This document shows, piece by piece, positions 11,788 through 23,645 of a stretch of DNA of 64,000 bases (positions are counted from its first letter, which is position 1; each line of letters begins with the position of its first letter). The DNA comes from Adiantum capillus-veneris (lineage: Eukaryota; Streptophyta; Polypodiopsida; Polypodiales; Pteridaceae). The DNA lies in the NCBI GenBank assembly GCA_014529385.2, contig CM043951.1, forward strand, positions 111,127,469-111,191,468, read 5' to 3'. Position numbers and translations under genes: made by a program. The notes under the pieces were generated by a model. That model did not search any database. It saw only the letters and a list, made by a program, of their open reading frames with translations, and was not told the origin of the DNA.

Positions 11788-14700
11788 ATGGATAATTTCA
11801 ATCATGGTGATAGAGTGTGCATGTTTGTAGCGACACAAAAGGCTGCCATTGGGACTGTATTTGAAATAAATCCAAGTGCATATTGTTCTGGCATGCTTAT
11901 TGGGGAAGGCAATGTATCGGTGTTAGTTTATTTGTGTTTTGAAAAGAAAGCACTCATCCCTTTTCCAACAATGGATGCATTGACAGTGGGAGATGCTTTC
12001 ATAGTATTGTGAAATGGAGTAGTGGGTTGTTGCAACATATAAATGAGATGCAGTACAAAGGGGCTTCTATGCATGAGGCTGAAAAAGTAGAAGGAGCATT
12101 GGATGCACAATGTAATGGAATGAGCTACAGAGAGGTTTGGAAGGGTAAGAGGGTTCAACTTTGGGATGAAAGCAAAACACATGTAGTAGCCGAGGGGTTG
12201 TCATGTACGTGTGTCCGTTTGACTCTGTAAACTTTTGTGAGCTAGGTGAAGATAACATTGGTATTGGTATCGAAACATCCTATGCAGATGAGGCTACTAT
12301 TTCTGCAGAAGCTAGTGTATGCAGCATTAACCTAGTTTGTTGGCCTATCAAGAGAGTGACAACTATGGATGGAAAAGAATTGTTATGCTATGAGGATCTA
12401 CATGCTATGCATGCATTACAAGACACATGCATTGAATCAGCTTATTTGGCAGAGCCTATTTCAAAAAAGTGGAAATATTGCTTTGTAAATAGGAATCCAA
12501 AAATTTCAGTGAAAGCTTCTAAGAGATCCAATCAAGCATCTCTAGCATCTGTCCAGCTTGTTTCAACCATAGATTGTTGTTCCAAAAGGTGTTGTCAATA
12601 TGCCAATCAAGATAAGGTCATGGCTATGCGCAATGAATTTTGGGGACAGAGTTTGCAAAATAGAACAAACTATGTGTATGATACAATGTTGACTGCATGG
12701 CGTGAGAACAAAACAACTACAAAGACATGCTATGTGTTTTCTTAATGGCAGTGAGGTTTGCAGTAGAGCTTGGTACGAAATTCATGGCATTCCAAAAACT
12801 TCATTTTATCGTTACCGTGAACATTTTGAGAATGGGAAAAGGAAGAGACCATATAGAAATGGGAAGAGCATTGATGCACTCTTTTGTTGATGAAAACTCG
12901 GAGAGAATGCCACATAAGAGTAGAACCACAGAAGATGGTACTAGGGAAACTTTGCTTGCAATACCAAACACGTACAAGCAAGTAGACATTTTACATGATG
13001 TCAATAAAACACTTGACAATATGAGTCTCAAGCCAATGTCTAGCACGACATTCAATAGGATTTGGAATACAGAGTTTGCTAATGTGACATTGTCAAAAAC
13101 AAGTGAGTTCTCCAAATGTGTTGTGTGTAGTCGGATAAAGTCTCAACTAGAGTCAACAAAGGATGATGAGATGATTGCATGTTTGAAGGATGAACGTCAA
13201 ATTCACATGTTGCAACAACAAAGTTGTAGGAATGTGTACTACACTTGGCGTAAGTTCTCCCAGTTTCAAAAGGATAAGTATTTATGCATTATACATGATA
13301 AAATGGATCAAAAAAAGACAGCAATACCTAGGTTGCGTGTGAACTCAAAAGATTATGCGAATGCATATCAATTGCAAGTATCATTAACAGGTATGATAAC
13401 ACATGGACATGGTCATGGAATGTATGGTCACTTCTCACTTAATGGTCTATGGCCTTCAGATCCCAATGCTACAATTGGTTCCCTTGCATTATGCTTACAG
13501 AATCTGGAAAGAACAAAAAACCATGGACAAGGAGATTTATGCCATGACGGTATGCCACGCAGCAATGTAACAATGCATTGAACTCAAGGAGAGCTCTAGA
13601 CCTCCAAAACAAAATGAAGCAAGAGCGTGAGAGGAATGCATCAACAATGACACCACCATTGGCCATCCAGGGATGTAATGAAGATATTGTACTCATACAA
13701 TCAACTTCCTCTCAATGTGTTGTGAATACCATATCCACTCCTGTATTTCAAAAGTTACCTGAGAATCTTTTGCTACAGCTAGATAATTGTGCAGGAGAGA
13801 ATAAAAATCGATATTTGGTTGCATACTTATCCTTGTTAGTAGCAAAAGGAGTTTTCAAAACCGTGTATTTGGGATTCTTAATGGTGGGTCATACACATGA
13901 GGACATAGATGCAATGTTTAGTAGGTTCTCAGAAAGATTGCAAACAGGAATGACATTCACTTTTCCACATTTTATGGAACATTTTCAAAAATGTGAAAGC
14001 TCAGCTCTAGCACCATTTTTGATGACACAAGTTCCCAACTTTAAATCCTTTGTGCAAGGGTACATGTGTGACGGACAAGATGCTCTAGTCGGACACTCTA
14101 AGCCACTTCAATTTCGTTTTTATATGCAAGGTGAAGTCCCAGTAATGCAGTACAAAATTCATCCCAAATCACCCGATTGGATGCCAAAGGAGTTGGGAAT
14201 TGAGTTGTGGAAAAAAGATGACCAAGGAAAACCAAAATTACCAACAGGCTGTCCAGATGTGGTACCTATAGTAGACTATGTGAGAGATAGTCCGCTTGTT
14301 ATTCAAGGGATTAAGTCATATCTTGAATTTTGGAAAAGATGTTCTCTATTAAAGGGAAAGGACCATGACTCCACAAAATACATGGAGCCTGTTATCACTT
14401 ATTGGCAAAACATAATCAATGAGCTTGAACAACCAACCAATAAACACATTGGTGAATATACAACATTTTGGCCAAAGACTATAGGGAATCATAGAATGCA
14501 AGAGATAGAGGAAGATAGAGATGAGTTTCAAGGATATGAAGAATTGAATGATCACTATGTTGGTCCTCAAAGTGCAAGGCCACAAGAGGCCTTTAGGCCT
14601 CAAATTGATGTAAGAAAAGGGGATCTTGTTCTTGTGAGACCCGCAGGTCCTGAATATCCGATATGTCTAGGAGTGGCAGAGTCAAATGTTGATGTAGACA

Positions 14701-14870
14701 AATCATCTCCTAACTACAAGAAAGTTCTGATTCAGTATTGGGCACCAAAACATCGAAAACAAAATCCCACAATCCAAGAACAGTATGACGATTGTTGGAA
14801 AAAGAGTTGGTGCTGCAATCTTGCTGACCCAAAGCGTTGGAAGTGTGTTGATACAATTGTATGGTCATGA
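11788..14870 (+). pseudogene. DDE/RNase H-fold transposase-like protein (DUF7869-type), frameshifted
   Basis: Probably the catalytic protein of a DNA transposon. Coding sense moves through several frames without room for normal introns: about 11788-12009, 12009-12205, 12203-12730, 12702-12885, 12880-13577 and 13578-14870. The first two segments each show a V..W/G..V..VA.G pattern ending in a GDAF..V.W or W-P-I motif, resembling the tandem N-terminal domains of plant En/Spm-like proteins. At 12730-12840 there is a helix-turn-helix-like VCSRAWYEIHGIPKTSFYRY, then a CVVC pair near 13115. Candidate catalytic acidic residues lie in IIHDKMDQ (13297 and 13306), LQLDNCAGENKNR (13782) and GHTHEDIDAMFSRFS (13899-13910). 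The last pattern is the one I associate with DUF7869. The C-terminal 90 residues (KGDLVLVRPAG... to YDDCW) look like a separate small domain. At least five frame changes imply it is inactive unless the assembly has errors. Confidence 0.7.
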
Positions 14871-15007
14871 ACTCCAAGGGGTGGAAGAATTGCGGAAACA
14901 ATCAAGATCCCATCAAATGTCATGGAGAACACAGGCTAGCTTAATAGGAGAAATTGAATAGCATTTCATATCTTGCTCATTGTTTTATTTCCCCAGCTTA
15001 CGTATGA

Positions 15008-15183
15008 TTTTATGAAGTATTTTTAAACACCCACATAAAAATAAAAATTTTAAAAGGTGTTTCTCAACACCACCATTTTCTTGATAATCTATCTCTTTTA
15101 TGAAGTATTTTGAAACACCCACATAAAAATAAAAATTTTAAAAGGTGTTTCTTAACACCACCATTTTCTTGAGAATCTATCTC
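15008..15183 (+). repeat. 88-bp direct repeat, two copies
   Basis: Copies at 15008-15095 and 15096-15183 are almost identical and each contains an internal inverted pair (aaacaccc ... ggtgttt) that could fold. They begin about 140 bp after the stop of the transposase-like gene, so they could be part of that element's 3' end. Confidence 0.85.
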
Positions 15184-17609
15184 TTTGTCACATTCCCAAA
15201 TTAAATGAAATTTTTCCAAATTTAATGGGAAATAGGAATCCATAGGCGTTGAAATTAGTCCCAAAGTTGTGGGATTTTCCCATTTCATCTAAAATGGTGT
15301 TTATAGCTCTCATATGGGGCCGACCCCTTCTTATTCTATTTGGGTTGAAGTATAGCTCTGCGGTCGGTATGCATCAAGAGTAACTCACCCTTTAACACAC
15401 TTGCGCTCTGCAGTTGTGGGAATACCCCCCTTAAACTTACTCTCAAAGGGTCACTATACTTGGCTATGATTGGTTCATCCCTGAGACACACTTACACTAG
15501 TTTGTTGTACCTCTGCTATACTTGGACATCCCACTTGCTGATTTCATAATCATTGGGTGGGAAACTGGCCTTGGTTAAGGGTGCGTGCATCTATTTTTCT
15601 TTTATTGTACCAAACTCCTAGAGGGTTAATGCCTCTGCACTGCATCGAGACTGAACCCCTCGAGTTTTGCTATACCCAAACAGTGTCCCGTGGGTCATGT
15701 TTTTACTCTCCTCTCCTCTCTCCCCCTTCCTCCCAATGTCGAATTTCTCTTGGCCTATGGGGTTGCCCCTTAAAGTTTGTTTAGCTGTGCTCTTCTTAGA
15801 CCTACATGGATGCATGATTTTGGGATATGGAGCATTGATCAAGGACGGCTCTGCTATTGCCCAACTCGATTCCATCATGGTGATGCTACGTGTTGTGTTG
15901 ACCTCAAAGTGGCTAAGGTTTGACTCTACTGGTGGATTTCATACTTAGCCAAGGTGAGGGTTTTCTGTACCCTTACTTAGCCTTGCATTTCATGGTTTTC
16001 ATTGTTTGAATGAGAGTGAAGGTCCGTGTCTTGGAAAGTGAGATGACTGATGCGATGGTCATTTACACTAGTGTACTGCAAATGAATGTATGTGGGGTGT
16101 GCTAAATTTACCTTCCTAAACGACCCACTTTGAAGCTTGCATAACAACTCAGGTAGGCGCCAATTCGATTACCTATTTTTACCCTAACCTGCTTCTAGTC
16201 TGGGTTCTTGAATACCATAACTTGTTCTTACTATGATATGTCACTAAGTGGGTAACAACAACTGATGCATTGAGGAAATTCTTCTTGGTATAGCATGCAA
16301 AATAAACTAGTTTTGATTGTTTTGTTACATCTGCTTGATATTGTTTGGATATTATTGTTGCACTACTGATGGATGATCTCAGCCTTGGAAATGTGTTAGT
16401 CTGTTGCATAATTGATTAGATGGTGGGCTCGTTGAATCGGGTGGATTATGCTTATACTAGCAATTTTTTGTTTATATGTGGTAGATATAAGCCTTGGGAT
16501 TGATCGATCAACTAAATTTGCAACTTGAATGCTTAGCCCCGAGCTTAATTAAACCCTTTTTTCTTGGCCTTTTGATTGTGTTGCGCATGGCCTACCCTAT
16601 ATAATAAATGTACATTGGACCGTTTTTGCTCTTAGTCGTATGCTTCAAACTCTCCTAAAACTTTAGATAAAGATACAAAGGTTGTGTTCAAACTAAAAAA
16701 ATTGAGTTCTATACATAGGGCTCTTTTGGCCAATGGATGGCTTACAAGGCTCAAATCTTAGAAGTAGGCACTACAACTCAGATTTATAACAGTTGGGCTC
16801 AGTAATCACTCGGCTCATTAATCAGAGTTTCTCATATTTACATATTTTGGAATGCAATAGGGATGGCCTGGGGTGGCTTGCCTGGCTTCAAATTAGACCC
16901 CAAACATATATGGAACTTTCCCATTATTGATATCAGCTGACCTTTACAGTTAAAAATTGGTTTTTGGTTGATTATGCTGCTCAATGCAGTATTTGTATGT
17001 CCTTGAAACCACTCGAACTCTAACTAAGCCTCACTTAGCCTTGCATTAAAACCTTTTTGAATGTATGTAAGAAGTAATGGACTATCTGTGTGTGCAAGTT
17101 GCCTCACAGGTTCCATTTTTGTACTTACTATCACAATTTACTTTAATAAATCTGGTGATGGTCATGTTGGACTACCGGGTTTGAAAAATCTTGGCATATA
17201 GCATCAATTTTAATCTATGATATGTGTATACTTAACCAGTGTAGGGATTAGCTTGATAATACAATCTCATACTATCGTAGTTTATTGTTGTAAATTTGAT
17301 GACTACCGTGTCTAAAAAAATCTTGGCATAGAGCAACAATCTTAATCTCTGATATTTGTGATAATCTGTAGGGATTAGCCTGATAATTTGTAACTATTTA
17401 GTCGAACTTCTCCAGGGAACTTTACTTGTTGGTTGTTGCATTTATGGTTTTGATGATGTAAATGAATGAATATCTCATATATTCTACAACAATAATCTTC
17501 AGCATAAATGTTAATGATAACGTTACCATGCTGTTCCTGGCAAAACACAAAGGCTTGGTGCTACAGCCTGACACTGTCTTAATAGGTTTCAATGTTACTC
17601 CTTTACTCT

Positions 17610-17655
<46 letters not shown>

Positions 17656-17728
17656 GCACGTGCACACACACACACACACACACACATTTTCTTGCTACTT
17701 AAAGAATTTCCTTGTTTACTACAACAAA

Positions 17729-17780
<52 letters not shown>

Positions 17781-18660
17781 ACACACACACAAACTGAGCC
17801 TAAAAAAAATTGGTTCTCTACTCTTGGGCTCAAGCACTATTCACTTTGAATTGCTTAATCAAAGAAATCTACCATTTAAAAAACCCCTATATGGTGTGCA
17901 TGCCTCCTTAACTTTGACTAAAATCAAATTACATTTCATGTGAGGGTAATCATTTTTTGGAGCATGATGTTTATTGAAACCCCTCGCACTAGTAGACGAT
18001 TTTTGTTCTATATGCCTTGCCTACTCTCCACACTCGCGGCCTGTAGCTCCCACTACTCAACGCTTCAATTAAGTAGGGGCTCCACCTCATCACCTTCTTG
18101 TACATGAATAACCATGGCTTTAAGAGAGGCGAGGTTATCAAACTTGGTGCAGAACAAGACATACTACTTAAGGGTGGTGGTGATTGACATTAGGAATTTG
18201 GATTTCATTGCCAAGAAGCTACTTGGACCTTACTCCTACATACACCCCAAGATAGCTATGGAGAACTCTGCTCATGTTTTCTCTTTAAGCTTTAGGGGAT
18301 TTTTTTCATTGTGCTTATGGTCGATATCTTTAACATGTGGGTTTCTTTTTTGACACCTTCCTTCCAAAGTCTAACTCCTCCTTTTGTGGTAGGTATAATA
18401 GAAGAAACCCTTGCTCTAAGTGCTCATGCAGATGAATGCTATTGATTTAATGATTGAATACCTTTCTTCTTTCCCCACTTGTATCTCAATCCTTTTTCAC
18501 AGTACTTAAGTATATTTTTCTTCTTATCCTCTAAATTTTATCATGATTGAAGCATTGGTGGCCTATGAATTGAAACCTACACACATACACTAGTGATGAT
18601 AGTGGTCTTTTCACATCACTTATCATGTTTAATCTCTAATGCTACCCTATCTTGTCTTAC
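15184..18660. other. Unassigned intergenic sequence
   Basis: No coding region or mobile element could be identified. Open frames here are short, overlap on both strands and carry no known motif. The stretch includes a composite microsatellite (17613-17790, separate entry) and, at 15273-15304, a 32-nt segment that reappears inverted at 43120-43151. Confidence 0.5.
17613..17790 (+). repeat. Composite microsatellite (CT)n, (CA)n, C35, (CA)n
   Basis: (CT)n spans about 17613-17651, (CA)n 17662-17686, an uninterrupted run of 35 C at 17732-17766, and a second (CA)n to about 17790. Polyproline and poly-Leu/Ser frames across it are artefacts. Confidence 0.95.
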
Positions 18661-18689
18661 AATTGATTTTGTTTGCTAGCAAGCGAATG

Positions 18690-19993
18690 GTATATGAGGA
18701 TGGGACACTACACTTACAGCTTTAGGGTATAATGGAAGCTTACCGGCTATCCCTTCTATTGTGCAAGGCTTACTACTTTGTATAAAGGAGGCTAATTCCA
18801 TAGGACACTATTGGATGTTGACAGTGGAGCTTTGAATGTTGTAGATGATTCTACAGATCTCTTGGTATTTCCTCAGCTAGACATACCGACTTGGTTCAAC
18901 ATCTATGCAATGGCTAGAGAAAACTGATCGACTGCTATTTCATGACTCTTAGACATTGCTACAAACCTTGGTACTATCCATGAAGATGATGGTAGAGAGC
19001 ATTGAGAATGTCTTGAGAACCTTCACACATCATGAGAAAATTCATAGATCAACATGGTAAAAAACTACGCAATGATTCTCTGATCAAGCAGAGAAAGAAA
19101 TATCTACTTCAAGGAGCTCCCTCTTTATCATTATCCCTGATGGACTTGATGATGATGAGGTAGCTATAACTACTCAAAAATTCTTGGTTTCTAGCCCATC
19201 CCTTGGGATTGCAAAGAAGTCGTTTGAGACTTACACAGTCCCATACATCCCAGCTAGACTCCTTGAAGTCTACTTAGGGGATTCCAACCACAAGCTCTTG
19301 ACTCTTGGAAAATTCTCCCTCCTTGCTCCTTTAATAGAAGTGATTTGCTCACTATAATCAATTACAAGATAAGTAACCTGTGAAAGTTAGTTTGTATCAA
19401 ATTTTACACACTAACTGCTCCACCAATATTGAGTCTTACTTGATGAGTTGCCCCTTTACTATGGGCATCTCTAAGACTCAGAGATACATGCTAATGTGGG
19501 ATGTCTCTTGGGTGTGGAAGGCTTCATCAACACCACTTGTAGGGATTCTAACTACACCACCCAGCTTTGGAATGTGCATAGGATCTTTATAAATTCTTTA
19601 TGTGATCATGTAGGTAAAGGTGATTTTTGCAAGGAAGCCAACATTGTATGGTTTGATTATGCCCTATGGATGATATTGCATAACCTCTAAACCTTCTTCA
19701 TGGCACCGTCTCTTGAAAAATCCATGCTGACCTTCTTAATATGGATTGCTACCGAGGTAGAGGAAGCTATCAAGGCACTCTCAATCCATATCTATTACTG
19801 GGAGAAGCTCAAGGATGCGGTGAAGAAATTGGCCTTGTTTGGATAGCTGCATGACTCCAATAGAACCATATATGAGGTGGATGCGTTATTAGAAAAAGCT
19901 ATTGTCCCTAATAAAGACATGGCTTATGATGGCAGGACACCAAAAAGAGCCCGTGCAAATTTTGAAAGGGTCAACCGAGGGAGAGGGAGATAA
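18690..19993 (+). pseudogene. Unidentified decayed coding remnant
   Basis: Several plus-strand segments read like protein but are split by stops and frame changes. One near 18800 reads LDVDSGALNVVDDSTDLLV. One at about 19135-19358 includes FLVSSPSLGIAKKSFETY and IPARLLEVYLGD, and ends in TAA. One at about 19496-19690 includes CDHVGKGDFCKEANIVWFDY. One at about 19740-19993 includes EVEEAIKALSIHIYYWEKL and DALLEKAIVPNKDMAYDGR, and ends RVNRGRGR then TAA or TAG. I do not recognise the family. The remnant stops just before the chromovirus LTR at 20007, so it may be the interrupted target or part of another element. Confidence 0.4.
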
Positions 19994-20006
19994 GTGGGTG
20001 ACAATA

Positions 20007-20678
20007 TGACATAAAATCTATTTTCTAACCAACCAAAAAGATTTTTGAATATTAAATTGATCATTTAATGTGGGAGAATAAACGGGAATAAGGGTTAGAA
20101 TTTATACATGTACTTATGGATCTGTCCAACACCGGGGGCCAAGGTTAAAGGGGTCCAAATGAGAGACCGGCTACCTAATTGAGCTTAAAGACCTTAGGGT
20201 TAGCTTCATTAAAGACCTCAAAAAGTTAGTATTAAAACTTTGTTTGACCTTAGGCAAGCTAGGGTTGACCTTGAGATGGGAATCCTACCCAAGCATGAGG
20301 TGCTTGTTCTCGGCTTGCTAACTAAGGTGCCTAAGGTGTTTGTGGAAACCTTGCCCAAGCTTGAGGTGCTTCTCATGCTTAAATGACTAAGTTTCTTGAA
20401 GTGTTCAACTCAAACATGATCTCTCACGAGAAATAAATGATTTTCATGCTTAAACGACTAGGTTCTTGAAGTGTTCAATTATTCAAACATGATATCTTAA
20501 GAAGCATAAAAGACACATGTCAAGATCCTCCCCATGTGGCCCTCATGATGTGCATGAATCCAATTGAATAGGCTTTGAAGGGGTCCAATGAGAATTTATA
20601 TGCATAAAAATAAATAATTAAGTTCTTTCTCTCAAAGAGGAAAAAGAGCACACATGTTCAAATGATATGATTAAATAA

Positions 20679-20755
<77 letters not shown>

Positions 20756-21480
20756 CCAAGCATGAGAGGGGGTATACTCTCCCACACACACTCTATCTCT
20801 CTCTCTCTCATTATGTGAAGTGCAAAGTGCAAGAGCCCCATCTCCTTCTCCAACCTTGTTAAGAAGTTGAGAGCCTACACCAACACTCTGGGCTATGGAA
20901 TGCAAATCCAACCAAGAGCCACACTTCAATGCTTAGGATTGCCATCTTATTCATCTTCACTACTATACTATTATGATATCCTAAGCAAGAAGAGTGGTGA
21001 TAAGTAAGGAACTACTTATTTCTCCTATGAATGATTCTTCTTCCTCTTCCCTACCCTCATTTCCTACTAGCTCTCTCCACCTTTGAAGGTGTTTGAAGCC
21101 TTGGGATAGTTAACGATTTTTGCAAAGTTCATGTTATGCTTTTGATGCATGAAGCTTTCCATCTTCATTGAATCACCTAGGTCACAAGGAACACAAAGAT
21201 TGTATTGTACCAAGTCTCTCTTGATGGGAGAATCTATAATACAAATGTCTTTTGGAGAGGGGGGACCGACTCCAAGTAAATCTGGTCCTCAACTATTGTC
21301 ATGTTCTCTAATACTCTCTCTTGCAAAAGTATTGTTCATGACAAGTTAATTAAGTACTATGTTTATGTTGCTACCATCAATTAAGTTTACCCTCTATGTT
21401 CTCAAAGTAACCTCACAAAAATACTCACTCTAATCTCTTAATTCCGCTACCCCGAAAGTTCATAGGCCATTTCCATTACG
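20007..21480 (+). repeat. 5' LTR of chromovirus 1
   Basis: It begins TGACATAAAATC and ends CATTTCCATTACG; the family form deduced from the other element is TGTCATAA...CCATTACA. It contains a TATA-like 'tatatgcataaaaataaataa' region near 20600, followed by a (GA)n tract at 20682-20751. The bases just before it are CAATA. Confidence 0.85.
20682..20751 (+). repeat. (GA)n tract inside the 5' LTR
   Basis: About 70 bp of uninterrupted GA, flanked by 'taaataatac' and 'tggaccaagcat'. The same tract lies at the same LTR position in all four LTRs of this family, with different lengths. Confidence 0.95.
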
Positions 21481-21916
21481 TTGGAGCATTTGATTTCTCT
21501 TTTCTTGCTTAAGAAGAGAGGTACTTAAGTAGACGATTAATGGTGGATTTTGTTAATTATATTAGGGTAAGTGGGATTGGGATCTATTATCAGTTTTGTT
21601 GAGTCCACTATGTGGGATATGGTGCACACCTCGGGAGCTTTGGTCCTAATAATGGGGTGTTTTTAAGCTTTGCCTACGGATATACCATTATTGAGCCATA
21701 AGAAGTTCAAAAGGACCTATCCCTCAACAATTCTGCTATGTTAGACCCATTCCACTACTCTCTATAATTAACCAAGTTGAGTTGTGGGTGTAGATACTTA
21801 AGTGCTGATTTTCAAAGGCTAAGAGGAATAGCAACTAAGGTTTTGAATTACCCAATAATACACTAAGTAAACACATAAGTATAATTAGCATGGATGACCA
21901 TAACCAAGAGAGTATA

Positions 21917-23390
21917 ATGAACATTGATAACTTTGATTTTGCACATGAAGGTGCTAATGATGATGCCCCCATGTTTATCAATTATCTTGTTACTAGGTTG
22001 TAGCAAGCTATAGGCAACCCTGATTTTCAAGACAAAGTTACTCAACAACTTCAAGATTATGGTATTTCCCTTCCTTTCCAAGAGGAGAGAGATCTTAGGA
22101 GGCCTCTTGATGAGACCCCTAAAAGAAGACTCTCTCCCATACAAGAGGAGGAATCCAAAGAACAAGAAAGTAATGAATCCCTAAGTTCCTCTGAAGATGT
22201 GGCTCCATGAAGATGGCAGTCTAGACGATCGCCAACTCTTCCCAAGAGGAAATGATCAATACACAGTACTCCTCCTCGTTACTCCAAAAGGGAAGAGAGG
22301 AAACAAAGGAAGAAGAGGTCACCCTCTTCTCCTTCTTCTTCACCTTCCTCCTCTTGCAATGAAAGCGATGGCTATTCTCCTAGATAATACAAGAGGGGAG
22401 GACATAGCAAATCTTACCCTGCTTGGCAAGGTCACAAAAGCACAAGAAGCTCAAAGAGGGAGGAAAGAGTATCTCTTTTCTCACCTATGATGGCACCTTT
22501 GGTGCCACCGACAAAGTATTGGCCTTCATCCAACAATTTGATGCGGCCTTTGGAGACGAGGACTTCACGGAGTCCTCCAAGCTACACCATGTAGCTATGC
22601 ACTTTCAAAAATCGTCTTGTCAATGGTGGGATAGCCTTCATGGGAACGGCAAAGCCCCAAAGACATGGAAAACTCTACGAGTTTCCATCATGAGGCAATT
22701 CCTTGGAAGTGATGAAAAGGACAAAGTACTTACCGAATGGTGCAGTTTGAAGCTTCTCTCCCATGAGTATATTCACAAATATGTGGACAAGTTTTGGGAT
22801 TTACATATCAAGGATTTTGCCTTCCAAAAGATAGACTTTGTCAAGCAAAAGCAACAATTCTATGTGGGATAACATCTCAAGGATTCTGTCTTCCAAAAGA
22901 TAGACTCCGTCAGGCAAAAGAAACAATTCTGTGTAGGATTACTTGAAGAACGGCTGAGTATGTCAACTCCCAATGGAATGGTTCTATCACCGAAGTAATC
23001 CACCAGACCATGGTTGCTTCTTGCATTAATTTCCAACAAGGGGCTAGACGGAATGTCAAGCCCATGGAAAAAAAAGACAAAAGTGATGCAAAGGAAAAAA
23101 CCAATGCCAAAATTCTTCCCAAGTCAATTCCAATAATAACAACAACAATAATCGGTCCAAGGACAAGGGAGTTTACAAAGGTAAAAAAAATTCTACTGAA
23201 GAGCTTGAAGCTATTCGCAAGAACCATAAGTTTTAAGTGTGGGGAGCAAGGACATGGCTATCGTTCTTGCCACAAGAGAAATGCCTGTAGTGAGACTCCT
23301 AGAGCTTCCACCATTGAAGCTCCAAAAGAGGATGCTCATTTGCAAAGGATCACCGCTCTCCTATGCTTAGGAAAAGGTAAGGGAACATGA
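21917..23390 (+). pseudogene. gag: gag of chromovirus 1
   Basis: Structural polyprotein remnant. It starts at ATG 21917 (MNIDNFDFAHEGANDD...) and meets a TAG at about 22001. A retrotransposon gag domain follows at about 22423-22872, with YDGTFGATDKVLAFIQQFD and a WWDSLHG motif. A zinc-knuckle segment at about 23235-23275 reads FKCGEQGHGYRSCHKR: the second Cys, His and last Cys are present, but the position of the first Cys is serine, so the knuckle is incomplete. Frame changes at about 22200, 22420 and 22870 break it. The start matches the relative on the minus strand at 37453. Confidence 0.8.
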
Positions 23391-23640
23391 TGCCTTCATC
23401 TTGTTTGACCCTGGCTCTACTCACAACTTCATATCAACGGAGTTGGCCACCAAGTTGGGCATTCAAGCTTTTGAGATGGGAGATACAATAACTGATGACA
23501 CAGATTTCAAGGGGTAGCAAGCCTCCATTACTCCCTTGATTGGGAAGTTGAGTCTTCATGTCCAAAACTATGGAGACAAAGAAGACTTTTTCATCTATCT
23601 CTCCAACATGAGGATGCTATCCTAAGGGCACCATGGTTCA
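23388..23640 (+). pseudogene. Aspartic protease of chromovirus 1
   Basis: The frame reads FDPGSTHNFISTELATKLGI, with the catalytic Asp-x-Gly-Ser signature at 23407-23418 (DPGS). It continues to an in-frame TAG at 23515. The protein normally cleaves the gag-pol polyprotein; here it is truncated. Confidence 0.75.
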
Positions 23641-23645
23641 ACAGC

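Noticed and set aside
17462-17943. Proline-rich and Cys-Val repeat proteins
   Set aside because: Products of C35 and (CA)n translation.
23010-23390. 126-codon plus-strand frame as a separate gene
   Set aside because: It is the zinc-knuckle end of the chromovirus gag, displaced by a frame change.
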